From Myxococcales bacterium (GTDB lineage Bacteria; Myxococcota_A; Polyangia; Polyangiales; Polyangiaceae): a DNA stretch of 64,000 nucleotides. The notes beneath the pieces are model-generated. The model had not been told where the DNA came from. It saw only the letters and a program-made list of their open reading frames with translations, and searched no databases. The DNA lies in assembly GCA_016706225.1 (NCBI GenBank), contig JADJKB010000013.1, positions 1-64,000 on the forward strand, given 5' to 3'. Of this stretch, positions 1 to 6,985 are shown in pieces. The position numbers were made by a program, and so were the translations under genes. Within the stretch, counting starts at the first letter, position 1, and every line of letters starts with the position of its first letter.

Positions 1-956
1 GCGGACAGATTGGAGCTGGCGGCCTTCGCCTCGTCGAGGAACCGCGCCTCGATCATCATCTTCGCGTGCGTCTGTTTGTCAGCGTCGAACTGGCCGTTCA
101 CGTCGTACGTGTCGAGGTTCAAGCTCTCGAGCGTGTTAAGCACCGCCATGGCCTGGATGCGATTGGTGCCGCTCGTGGCGTTGCCGTACTCGCTGGTCCC
201 GATGAAATCGAAATCGAAGTCACCCTTGTTGGGCAGGGTGACCGTGGCTCGGACCATGCCGAGGCCCGGGTGATACCAGACGGCGGCGTTGAGTGAGTCC
301 CCGCCGATCAAGGTCTTGAGCGCGGGGTTGTCGGCGCTCCCGGTGCCCACGAATTTGCGGGTGCCGTGCAGCACCCCGGCCAGGGTGGTGAGGGTCTCGT
401 TTGCACTCTCCAGGGTGATCGTCGCCGAGATCTTCACGGGCACGTCTTGGCCGAGCACCCGCAGGGTCGTGTCCACGGTGACCGGCACGGCCTGCCCAAC
501 GGTGCCAGCAAGATCGATCTTCAACGGTGTGCTGAGCTCGACGCTGGCCGACGGTTGCGTCGGGTCAGGGCTCGGCAAGATGTCTTGTGAATAGATCTCA
601 CCCCCGCCAAAGAGCAGGGTGTCGGCGTTCGGCTGGACGATCCAGGCCTCCGAGCCGCTGGGCGCCGCCCCGGAAAAGTCACCGATGCGGGTGCGCCACA
701 GGCTGGTGCCTCCGATGGTCTTCTCTCCGACCACGTGGCTCTCGACGTCGCGATTGGTCCCGTCGGGGTTGGCCCGCTGGAACTTCGACACCGTTTGTTT
801 GGACGGTGGCCCGTAGGTCGCCTTCGGCTCGTCTCCGGGTGCGTTCGTACTGGAAGAGTCGTCGCTGCCGCAGCCGAGCGTGGCACACGCCACCACGCTT
901 ACTGCCGCCAAAACTCGCCAAGGTTTTCCAACGCTCGAAAGCTCGATTCGGAACAT
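1..956 (-). CDS. Putative lipoprotein, C-terminus outside window
   Basis: The reading frame opens at ATG 956 on the minus strand and runs off the left edge, giving at least 318 residues. The N-terminus is a signal peptide ending in an imperfect lipobox (TLGC), followed by an acidic, Ser-rich linker, so export and lipid anchoring are likely. The visible mature part is rich in Thr, Val and Asp and looks like beta-sandwich sequence, but I recognise no family. The start is preceded by a weak purine-rich ribosome site and no TANNNT box close by. It is divergent from the FGE-like gene at 1247. The function is unknown. Confidence 0.75.
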   Translation of the reverse strand, partial: MFRIELSSVGKPWRVLAAVSVVACATLGCGSDDSSSTNAPGDEPKATYGPPSKQTVSKFQRANPDGTNRDVESHVVGEKTIGGTSLWRTRIGDFSGAAPSGSEAWIVQPNADTLLFGGGEIYSQDILPSPDPTQPSASVELSTPLKIDLAGTVGQAVPVTVDTTLRVLGQDVPVKISATITLESANETLTTLAGVLHGTRKFVGTGSADNPALKTLIGGDSLNAAVWYHPGLGMVRATVTLPNKGDFDFDFIGTSEYGNATSGTNRIQAMAVLNTLESLNLDTYDVNGQFDADKQTHAKMMIEARFLDEAKAASSNLS

Positions 957-1233
957 GGTCGGACCCTTCCCGGCGCACGCGCCGCGGGTCCCGAGACAGG
1001 CCCCGCTGAGCCTCTTTGATAACAAGGTCCAAGGGCCGCGGCACGCCAGGAAAACGCGAAAATTCGACGTACTTGACGCCGGTCAAGCGCAGCCGTTACC
1101 GGGCCCGGAGCCGCGGGAGTTCCAGCGTCGAGGCCGGGCAAGGGCTCATGGCGTGCTCTGGTGGCGACGCTCTCGAGCGCACGGACGGGTTCGCCCGAGC
1201 GCACGCTTTTCGCGTGGCCCAATGCTCGACTGC

Positions 1234-1239
1234 TACCCT
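1234..1239 (+). promoter_or_regulatory. -10 hexamer TACCCT, leaderless-type
   Basis: TACCCT lies 7 bases before the GTG start at 1247, the spacing expected if transcription begins at the start codon. This supports GTG 1247 over the upstream in-frame ATG at 1016. Confidence 0.5.
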
Positions 1240-1246
1240 GGCATCC

Positions 1247-2893
1247 GTGCCGCGCCGACTGGTCCGAGTTGCCCTGCCGCTGCTCGTGCTGTGTGCGATG
1301 TGCGGCAAGAAGCGGGAGCCGACTGCGATGGACGATGCAGTCGGTGCGAGCGGCGGAAGCCATGCCGGGGTGGCGGCTGGTGCCGTCGACGCGGCGGCAC
1401 CGAGCCCGAGCGACGCCGCGGCGGCGAGTGCCCCACCGTCGACGCGGTGCCCGAGTGAGATGGCGCTGATCGATGACCGGTTCTGCGTCGATCGCTGGGA
1501 GGCCTCGACCCAGAACCCCGACGGCACTGAGCACTCACCGCACCACGCGGTTGGGCCCCTCAAGGTACACGCGGTGAGTCGCCCCGGCGCGTCGCCGCAG
1601 GCCTATATCTCGGCGGAGGAAGGCGAGCTTGCCTGCAAACGCTCCGGTAAACACCTGTGCACGACCCAGGAGTGGCAGGACGCCTGTATGGGCACCACGC
1701 GACCCTACCGGATTTACCCCTACGGGACGGAGTTCGAGCAGGGAGCCTGCAACATCGCGCGTCGTTTGCATCCGGTCGTGCGCGTGCACGGGAAGTACCA
1801 ACACGACTCGGTCATTCTCAACGATCCGAAGTTGAATCAGCTCGACGAGACCGTGGCGAAGACCGGTGAGTTTGCGAAGTGTACGACCCCCGAAGGAGTC
1901 CACGACATGCAGGGCAATCTGCTCGAGTGGACCGCGGGTGACAAGAAGGCGCTGCTGATGGGCGGGCACTACCTGGAGGCGAAGCTCCACGGCAAAGGGT
2001 GCCGCTACGTGACCGCCGGTCACGGGCCCGAGTATCACGACTTCACCACCGGCTTTCGCTGCTGCAAGAAGGCCGACCGGCTCGCGTCGGGCAGTGACGC
2101 GGGTGCGGTGTCCGCCGCGGACGCGGCTGCGCCGTCTGTTCCCGCCGCCGCCGACCTGCCGCGTGACCCGGAAGGGATGCGCGGCTTTGTCAGCGAAACG
2201 GGGCGCCTGCCGAAGCTCTCGCCGCCGGCCTACGAGTCCGAGAGTGCCAAGTGCCCCGTGGACATGAGCTTCGTCGAGGGCCTCCGCTGCTCGGTGCCGA
2301 TGCAGTACTGCAAACGCTGGCTGCCGCGGCTCAGTGCGGGACAGAAGATCGCCTGTGCGGAGTTCGCCGAGCCCGTCGAGTGCAAGAGCTCGAAGGCGCG
2401 CATGAGTTACTGCATCGACACCTACGAGCTCACCCCTCCCGGGTACGCCTTCCCGCTGACCCACGTGAACTACGGTGAGGCGCAGAACCTGTGTCGACAG
2501 ATGGACAAACGTCTGTGCTCGGAGAACGAATGGGAGTTTGCGTGTGAGGGACCGGAAGCGTTGCCGTACCCGTACGGCTACGTCAGAGAGGGCAAGCGCT
2601 GCAACCACGACTTCCCGGAAGAGCAGCTGGTCACGGGACCGGATCAGTTCATTGACCGGCGCGTGAAGCGAGACGCCCTGCCCGAATGCAAGAGCCCGTT
2701 CGGCGTCTTCAATCTGGTCGGAAACGTCGACGAGTGGACCACGCGAGAGGGACAGGACCCAGGCAAGCGCGCGATCTTACGCGGGGGATGGTGGCTCGTC
2801 GGGCGCAACCGCTGCCGCGCGGCGACGGCCAACCACGGCGAGACCTACGCCGGCGTGCAAACGGGGTTTCGGTGCTGCAAGGCCAACCGCTGA
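1247..2893 (+). CDS. Tandem FGE-sulfatase-domain lipoprotein
   Basis: The protein has 548 residues from GTG 1247. A hydrophobic N-terminus ends in a Cys (LCAMC, non-canonical lipobox) and is followed by an Ala/Ser-rich linker. Two formylglycine-generating-enzyme-like (SUMF1/PvdO/EgtB fold) domains follow, about residues 68-275 and 345-546. Each has the family's G-N-x-x-E-W motif (223-228 and 492-497) and ends in GFRCCK (269-274 and 540-545). Family members act on protein Cys, ergothioneine precursors or pyoverdine, and many exported copies have no known reaction. Both domains carry extra Cys, so disulphides are likely outside the cytoplasm. A single-domain relative lies at 39748. The in-frame ATG at 1016 is far upstream and lacks a signal peptide. 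Confidence 0.8.
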   Translation: MPRRLVRVALPLLVLCAMCGKKREPTAMDDAVGASGGSHAGVAAGAVDAAAPSPSDAAAASAPPSTRCPSEMALIDDRFCVDRWEASTQNPDGTEHSPHHAVGPLKVHAVSRPGASPQAYISAEEGELACKRSGKHLCTTQEWQDACMGTTRPYRIYPYGTEFEQGACNIARRLHPVVRVHGKYQHDSVILNDPKLNQLDETVAKTGEFAKCTTPEGVHDMQGNLLEWTAGDKKALLMGGHYLEAKLHGKGCRYVTAGHGPEYHDFTTGFRCCKKADRLASGSDAGAVSAADAAAPSVPAAADLPRDPEGMRGFVSETGRLPKLSPPAYESESAKCPVDMSFVEGLRCSVPMQYCKRWLPRLSAGQKIACAEFAEPVECKSSKARMSYCIDTYELTPPGYAFPLTHVNYGEAQNLCRQMDKRLCSENEWEFACEGPEALPYPYGYVREGKRCNHDFPEEQLVTGPDQFIDRRVKRDALPECKSPFGVFNLVGNVDEWTTREGQDPGKRAILRGGWWLVGRNRCRAATANHGETYAGVQTGFRCCKANR

Positions 2894-2908
2894 GCCAGCG
2901 GCGATTTT
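2887..2908 (+). terminator. Candidate intrinsic terminator
   Basis: CCGCTG-AGC-CAGCGG forms a 6-bp stem with a 3-base loop, followed after two bases by ATTTT. It overlaps the stop codon of the FGE-like gene. The stem is short and the T run is short, so the call is tentative. Confidence 0.4.
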
Positions 2909-2935
2909 GCGCTGCCGACCGCGCCGGGTCGCGCC

Positions 2936-2941
2936 TAGACT
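2936..2941 (+). promoter_or_regulatory. -10 hexamer TAGACT, leaderless-type
   Basis: TAGACT lies 7 bases before ATG 2949. No convincing -35 element is visible. Confidence 0.5.
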
Positions 2942-2948
2942 GGGGTGC

Positions 2949-3212
2949 ATGGCGAAGGTGGTCGTCAGTGTGAGCGTGAACGTGCGGGGCAAAGACGTTC
3001 CGCTCAGCCAGGTCAAGGACGCGTCGGTCGTGCGCGCGCTGAACGAGCTGGCGACTCAGGTGGCGCAGGGCCTGGCGGGCGTCTCCTGTCCCGAGCATCA
3101 CCAGCCGCCCAGCGCGGTCCGGCTCGTGGTCGACAAGTCTGGCGCTGCGGATCTGCGCTACGACTCGTGCTGTCTCGCGCTCAGGGACGCGATCGGGAAG
3201 AAGCTCGGATAG
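2949..3212 (+). CDS. Small hypothetical protein, 87 aa
   Basis: An 87-residue protein without signal peptide or membrane segment. The N-terminal part is beta-strand-like (alternating Val), followed by a helix. A central Cys-Pro-Glu-His-His segment and a later Cys-Cys pair could bind metal or form disulphides, but no known zinc motif is complete. The start is ATG 2949, directly after TAGACT plus 7 bases. I do not recognise the family. Confidence 0.65.
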   Translation: MAKVVVSVSVNVRGKDVPLSQVKDASVVRALNELATQVAQGLAGVSCPEHHQPPSAVRLVVDKSGAADLRYDSCCLALRDAIGKKLG

Positions 3213-3255
3213 GAAGCTCCGGTCGTGGGCGGGGCCTCGAGCTCTAGCCGCGCGC

Positions 3256-3852
3256 TCAGCGCCGCGTGAACTGTTTCAGCCGCTCCATGGCGGCCTTCTG
3301 CCCGAAGTGCTCGGCCCAGTCCCGCGCGGTGCGGCCGGCGTAGTCCGTGGCGCGGGCATCGGCCTGGTGTGCGATCAGGACGTCGAGGGCTCCGGTGTGC
3401 CCGAAGGCGGCGGCGGTCATCAATGCGGTCGTGCCGGAGGCGGTCTGGCGCGAGTGGGGTGCGTGGCGCGCGCTCGCGTCGGCGCCCCGCGACGCCAGCG
3501 TCCAGATGATCTCGCCGTGGCCGATGCTGGCGGTGTGCTCCGGCCACGGCCCGCCGCGTAGATCGGTCCGGTCCGGATCGGCGAGGTAGGCGTGCACCGC
3601 CGGATGGCCCGCGGCGGCGGCGATGAAGATCGGCGCCACCCCGTGGCGGTCGGATGCGTTCGGGTTCGCTCCGGCGTCGAGCAGGGCGACCACGACGTCG
3701 GTGGCGCCGCGGGCAACCGCGAGACACAAGGCATCCGGCGTCACCAGCGCGCCCTCCTGGATCAGCTCGAGCGCGCGGGGGAGATCTCCGACTGCGGCGG
3801 CCTCCTCGAGGATCGCCGCCAGGGAGGCCCGTGTTGCCCCCGTGTTGCTCAT
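3256..3852 (-). CDS. Ankyrin-repeat protein
   Basis: A 198-residue protein from ATG 3852. About four to five ankyrin repeats span most of the length. Typical signatures include ALLDAGANPN, the TALMTAAAFGH block and a final RTARDWAE helix. There is no signal peptide, so it is probably a cytoplasmic protein-binding module. The frame stays open far upstream (to 4926) but overlaps the Sir2 gene there. The ATG at 3852 is preceded by TACCCT at the same distance as other leaderless genes here, which decides the start. The partner is unknown. Confidence 0.8.
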   Translation of the reverse strand: MSNTGATRASLAAILEEAAAVGDLPRALELIQEGALVTPDALCLAVARGATDVVVALLDAGANPNASDRHGVAPIFIAAAAGHPAVHAYLADPDRTDLRGGPWPEHTASIGHGEIIWTLASRGADASARHAPHSRQTASGTTALMTAAAFGHTGALDVLIAHQADARATDYAGRTARDWAEHFGQKAAMERLKQFTRR

Positions 3853-3859
3853 CCGCGTC

Positions 3860-3865
3860 AGGGTA
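3860..3865 (-). promoter_or_regulatory. -10 hexamer TACCCT, leaderless-type
   Basis: On the minus strand TACCCT lies 7 bases before ATG 3852 of the ankyrin gene. Confidence 0.5.
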
Positions 3866-3931
3866 GCGCGGGCACGGAAATCCGGCCGAATGAGCTGCAA
3901 GGGGGGGGCGACCGTGACATGCTCGGGGTTG

Positions 3932-4096
3932 ATGCGGACGCTGGCCGTGCTCGGGTTTTTCGTTTGTTTTGGCTGCGGTGGCCCGTACACGTTCCGGGTG
4001 ACGGACGTGTACGGACAGGTACTCACGGACTCCGGGATCGTGCACGCCGAAGCGACCGAGGTCGAAGGCGCCGCGCAGTTTCCTGCCTGCCCATGA
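3932..4096 (+). CDS. Small lipoprotein, 54 aa
   Basis: A 54-residue protein from ATG 3932 with a hydrophobic signal segment and a lipobox-like VCFGC, leaving a mature part of about 40 residues. CATGCT lies 8 bases before the ATG, a near-match to the TANNNT boxes used elsewhere in the window. Its stop overlaps the Sir2 start as ATGA (4093-4096), so the two are translationally coupled. The function is unknown, and it could partly serve as a leader gene for the deacylase. Confidence 0.5.
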   Translation: MRTLAVLGFFVCFGCGGPYTFRVTDVYGQVLTDSGIVHAEATEVEGAAQFPACP

Positions 4097-4914
4097 GCAT
4101 CAGCCAGCTCGTCGAGCTCTGCCGTGGGCGCGCGGTGTTGGCGCTGACCGGCGCTGGCTGCAGCACCGAGAGTGGCATCCCGGACTACCGCGGACCGGGG
4201 CGCCGCGGGCCTGCGCCCACGCCGGTGCAGTTCCAGGCCTTCAAGCGCGACCCGGAGACTCGGCGAAGGTACTGGGCGCGCAGTGTCGCCGGCTGGCAGC
4301 GGTTCCAGGGGGCGAGGCCGAACGGCGCACACCTGGCCCTCGCCGAGCTGGAGCAGCGAGCTCAGCTCGCCGGGCTCATCACCCAGAACGTCGACCGTTT
4401 GCACCACGCCGCCGGGAGTCGCCAGGTGATCGAGCTTCACGGTGCGCTCGAGCGGGTGCGGTGTCTCGACTGCGCGGCCCTCGAGGCGCGCAGGGCGCTT
4501 CAGCTTCGGCTGCTCGCGCTGAACCCGGGTTGGCCCGAGCTGCCCGCGACCGCGCTCCCGGACGGCGACGCCGAGCTCGAGTCGAGGGACGCTCTGGAGT
4601 TCGAGGTCGCCGCCTGCCTCGAGTGTGGCGGAGTGCTCAAACCGGACGTGGTCTTCTTCGGCGAGAACGTGCCGCGAACGACCGTCGATGCGGCTTACGA
4701 AATGATCGAGCGGGCCGACGCCCTGCTGGTGGTGGGCTCGTCCCTCAGCGTTTTTTCCGGCTACCGCTTCGTGCGCCGGGCTGCCGAGCGCGGGAAACCC
4801 ATCGGCATCGTCAACCTCGGGCCGACCCGCGGCGACCCACTCGCCACACTCCGCGTCGACGGCTCCGCTGGCGAAGTTCTCGGTGCGCTCGAGCAGGCGC
4901 TCGGTTCGGCTTGA
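4093..4914 (+). CDS. Sir2-family NAD-dependent protein deacylase (SIRT4-like class II)
   Basis: A 273-residue sirtuin that uses NAD+ to remove acyl groups from lysine. The NAD motif GAGCSTESGIPDYR is at residues 20-33, the QNVD motif at 98-101 and the catalytic His at 116. Zinc Cys pairs are at 124/127 and 175/178. The pattern (GAGxSTESGIPDYR, QNVDxLHxxAGS, CLDC) matches class II sirtuins such as SIRT4, not cobB class III, because the Tyr/Arg succinyl-binding pair is not evident. The start ATG overlaps the stop of the small upstream lipoprotein gene. Substrates cannot be told from sequence. The protein is probably cytoplasmic. Confidence 0.9.
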   Translation: MSISQLVELCRGRAVLALTGAGCSTESGIPDYRGPGRRGPAPTPVQFQAFKRDPETRRRYWARSVAGWQRFQGARPNGAHLALAELEQRAQLAGLITQNVDRLHHAAGSRQVIELHGALERVRCLDCAALEARRALQLRLLALNPGWPELPATALPDGDAELESRDALEFEVAACLECGGVLKPDVVFFGENVPRTTVDAAYEMIERADALLVVGSSLSVFSGYRFVRRAAERGKPIGIVNLGPTRGDPLATLRVDGSAGEVLGALEQALGSA

Positions 4915-4950
4915 CCTCCGAGGCAACTGGCCGCATCCCTCCCGTCTCCC

Positions 4951-6036
4951 ATGTCAGCCAGCGAGCACGATTTCTCGGACGTCCCGGTCGAAAATACCAA
5001 TCTGACCGGGTTTCTGCCGCTGGTCGCGCCGCGTCGGGTGAAGTCGGAGCTGGTTGCGTCGCCGGTGGTGCTCGAGCAGGTGCTCGCGACGCGGGCTGCC
5101 CTGCGCGACGTGATCTTCGGGCGAGATCTCCTGCGGCGCGTGGTGATCGTCGGCCCGTGCTCGATCCACGACCCGGATGCGGCGATCGAATACGCCACGC
5201 GGCTCGCGAAGGTCCGAGCGCAGACCCGCGAGCGACTGATCGTGATCATGCGTACCTACTTCGAGAAGCCGCGGACCACCGTCGGCTGGAAGGGTTTGAT
5301 CAACGACCCGCACCTGGACGGCACTTGTGACATCGGCACCGGCCTCTACCGCGCGCGCCGCACCTTGCTCGCCATCAACGAGCTTGGTGTGCCGTGTGGC
5401 AGTGAGCTGCTCGATCCGATCACGCCGCAGTACGTGGCGGACTTGCTGTCGTGGGCCTCGATCGGCGCCCGGACGACGGAGAGCCAGACCCATCGAGAAA
5501 TGGCCAGCGGAGTCAGCATGCCCGTGGGGTTCAAGAACGGGACCGATGGCAGCCTCGAAGCGTGTGTGAACGCCCTGATCTCGGCCGGCGCTTCGCACCA
5601 TTTCTTGGGCATCAATTCGGATGGCGCCACCTGCGTGGTGCAGACGCGCGGCAACCCGGATCGCCACGTGGTGCTGCGGGGAGGAGCCGAACCCAACTAC
5701 TTTCCGGACGACGTGCGTGCGGCGGCGGAGCGAGTCAGCGCCGCGGCGCCGGCCATCGTGCGTTCGATCATGGTCGACACCTCCCACGGCAACTCGATGA
5801 AGGACTACCGCCGCCAGCCGGAGGTCTGCCGGGCGGTGCTCGAACAGATGAAACAAGGGCAGATTGCGCTGATGGGGTTCCTGATCGAGAGCAACCTGGA
5901 GGAGGGGCGGCAGGACTGGAAACGTGGCGCGCCGCTCGCGCGCGGTGTATCGATCACGGACGGCTGCCTCGGGTGGAGCGCAACGGAGGAGCTGCTATTC
6001 GAGATCGCCGAGACTCAGCAGGCGCCGCAGACCTGA
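4951..6036 (+). CDS. aroG: 3-deoxy-7-phosphoheptulonate synthase, class I (AroF/AroG/AroH type)
   Basis: A 361-residue class I DAHP synthase, which condenses phosphoenolpyruvate and erythrose 4-phosphate in the first step of the shikimate pathway. Diagnostic blocks are GPCSIHDP, MRTYFEKPRTTVGWKG, the central YVADLLSWASIGARTTESQ region, the PVGFKNGTDG loop, and DTSHGNS near the C-terminus. These cover the metal and PEP ligands. Length is usual for the E. coli-type isozymes, whose N-terminal arm senses aromatic amino acids; the specificity here cannot be assigned. The gene starts 36 bases after the Sir2 stop with no strong ribosome site. Its 3' end overlaps the convergent lipoprotein gene by 22 bases. 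Confidence 0.93.
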   Translation: MSASEHDFSDVPVENTNLTGFLPLVAPRRVKSELVASPVVLEQVLATRAALRDVIFGRDLLRRVVIVGPCSIHDPDAAIEYATRLAKVRAQTRERLIVIMRTYFEKPRTTVGWKGLINDPHLDGTCDIGTGLYRARRTLLAINELGVPCGSELLDPITPQYVADLLSWASIGARTTESQTHREMASGVSMPVGFKNGTDGSLEACVNALISAGASHHFLGINSDGATCVVQTRGNPDRHVVLRGGAEPNYFPDDVRAAAERVSAAAPAIVRSIMVDTSHGNSMKDYRRQPEVCRAVLEQMKQGQIALMGFLIESNLEEGRQDWKRGAPLARGVSITDGCLGWSATEELLFEIAETQQAPQT

Positions 6037-6875
6037 CACGCGTCCGGGCAGCAGTCGCCACCGAGGGTGCAGAACGTGTCGCACCAGCAGCTGGAGGGGG
6101 ATTGTTTGTTGCAGTACCCCTGGCAGCAGGGGGTGCCGGGGCAGCTGGTCGGATCGGGGTTCGTGCCGCCGCACTCGCGTTTGAACTTGCCGCTCGGGTC
6201 GGAGCCAGTGAAGCCGGTGCCACCACAGGAATAGAACTTGTTGACCGGATCCCAGCCGCACGGGTTGCCCTGACACGAGCCCGGACCGCCCTGGAGCTTG
6301 GCGCAGGCCCAGTAGTAGATCTCGTTGTTCGAGCCACAACAGCCGACGTCGCCATGGGCGTCGCCGCAGGTACTGGGGATGATGTTGCCGCCCGTGCCGC
6401 CGCCAACGCCGCCGGTTGCGCCAACGCCGCCGGTTGCGCCGACGCCGCCGCTTGCGCCAACGCCGCCGCTCGCACCAACGCCGCCGCTTGCGCCAACGCC
6501 GCCGCTTGCACCAACGCCGCCGCTTGCGCCAACGCCGCCGCTCGCGCCAACGCCGCCGCTTGCGCCAACGCCGCCGCTTGCGCCAACGCCGCCGCTTGCA
6601 CCAACGCCGCCGCTTGCACCAACGCCGCCGCTTGCACCAACGCCGGCGCCCCCGGCGACCCCGCCGCCGCTGTTCGCACCGCCTTGCGCCCAGCCCGCCG
6701 CGCCCCCGATGCTGGCGCTTCCAGAGCCGGCGTTGCCGCCGCTGCTCTTGTAGCCACCGATGCCGGAGTCCGACAGATTGCCGCCGCCCAGATCGGCCTC
6801 ACCCGTGGCGCAGCTCGCCAGGATCAGCGCCGAGAGCCCGAAGAGCGCACCCAAAGCTGCAAGCCGACCTGCCAC
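6015..6875 (-). CDS. Repeat-rich lipoprotein with C-terminal SMB-like Cys knot
   Basis: A 286-residue protein from GTG 6875. Signal peptide and lipobox (ILASC) are followed by a Gly/Ser linker. About 13 hexapeptide repeats (GVGASG, with two GVGATG) then lead into a Cys-rich C-terminal region of about 140 residues. The last 40 residues have a CWCDxxC...DCC...C arrangement resembling a somatomedin-B knot. The product is probably displayed on the outer surface, with the repeat acting as a flexible stalk. Related architecture is at 45329. The gene ends inside the aroG-type gene on the opposite strand. Confidence 0.75.
   Translation of the reverse strand: MAGRLAALGALFGLSALILASCATGEADLGGGNLSDSGIGGYKSSGGNAGSGSASIGGAAGWAQGGANSGGGVAGGAGVGASGGVGASGGVGASGGVGASGGVGASGGVGASGGVGASGGVGASGGVGASGGVGASGGVGASGGVGATGGVGATGGVGGGTGGNIIPSTCGDAHGDVGCCGSNNEIYYWACAKLQGGPGSCQGNPCGWDPVNKFYSCGGTGFTGSDPSGKFKRECGGTNPDPTSCPGTPCCQGYCNKQSPSSCWCDTFCTLGGDCCPDACQVCGAC
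6403..6640 (-). repeat. 18-bp coding tandem repeat, about 13 copies
   Basis: Near-identical 18-base units encode Gly-Val-Gly-Ala-Ser-Gly on the minus strand. Copies differ mainly at two positions (t/c and g/a), in keeping with recent expansion. Copy number could vary between strains without changing frame. Confidence 0.85.
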
Positions 6876-6881
6876 GGCGGG

Positions 6882-6887
6882 AGCTTA
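6882..6887 (-). promoter_or_regulatory. -10 hexamer TAAGCT, leaderless-type
   Basis: On the minus strand TAAGCT lies 6 bases before GTG 6875. Confidence 0.5.
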
Positions 6888-6985
6888 GCAAGAGACCCGC
6901 TCCCGCGCGATGACAGCCGACGGCTCACGAACCCTGGAACCATCGACACAGGTCTGCTGTCCTGGTACGAGCCGTCGGAGCTCCC

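Noticed and set aside
957..1246. RNA gene or riboswitch in the 290-base divergent gap
   Set aside because: No tRNA-like arms, T-loop or stable conserved stem was seen; only the TACCCT box near 1234 is supported.
1535..2608. Minus-strand open frame of 357 codons across the FGE-like gene
   Set aside because: The plus frame has two complete FGE domains; the minus frame has no recognisable protein features.
3256..4926. Long form (556 codons) of the ankyrin gene
   Set aside because: The extra 5' part lies antisense to the Sir2 gene and lacks ankyrin sequence; ATG 3852 with its -10 box is the better start.
6403..6640. CRISPR array
   Set aside because: Units are 18 bases without spacers and translate as a regular peptide repeat.
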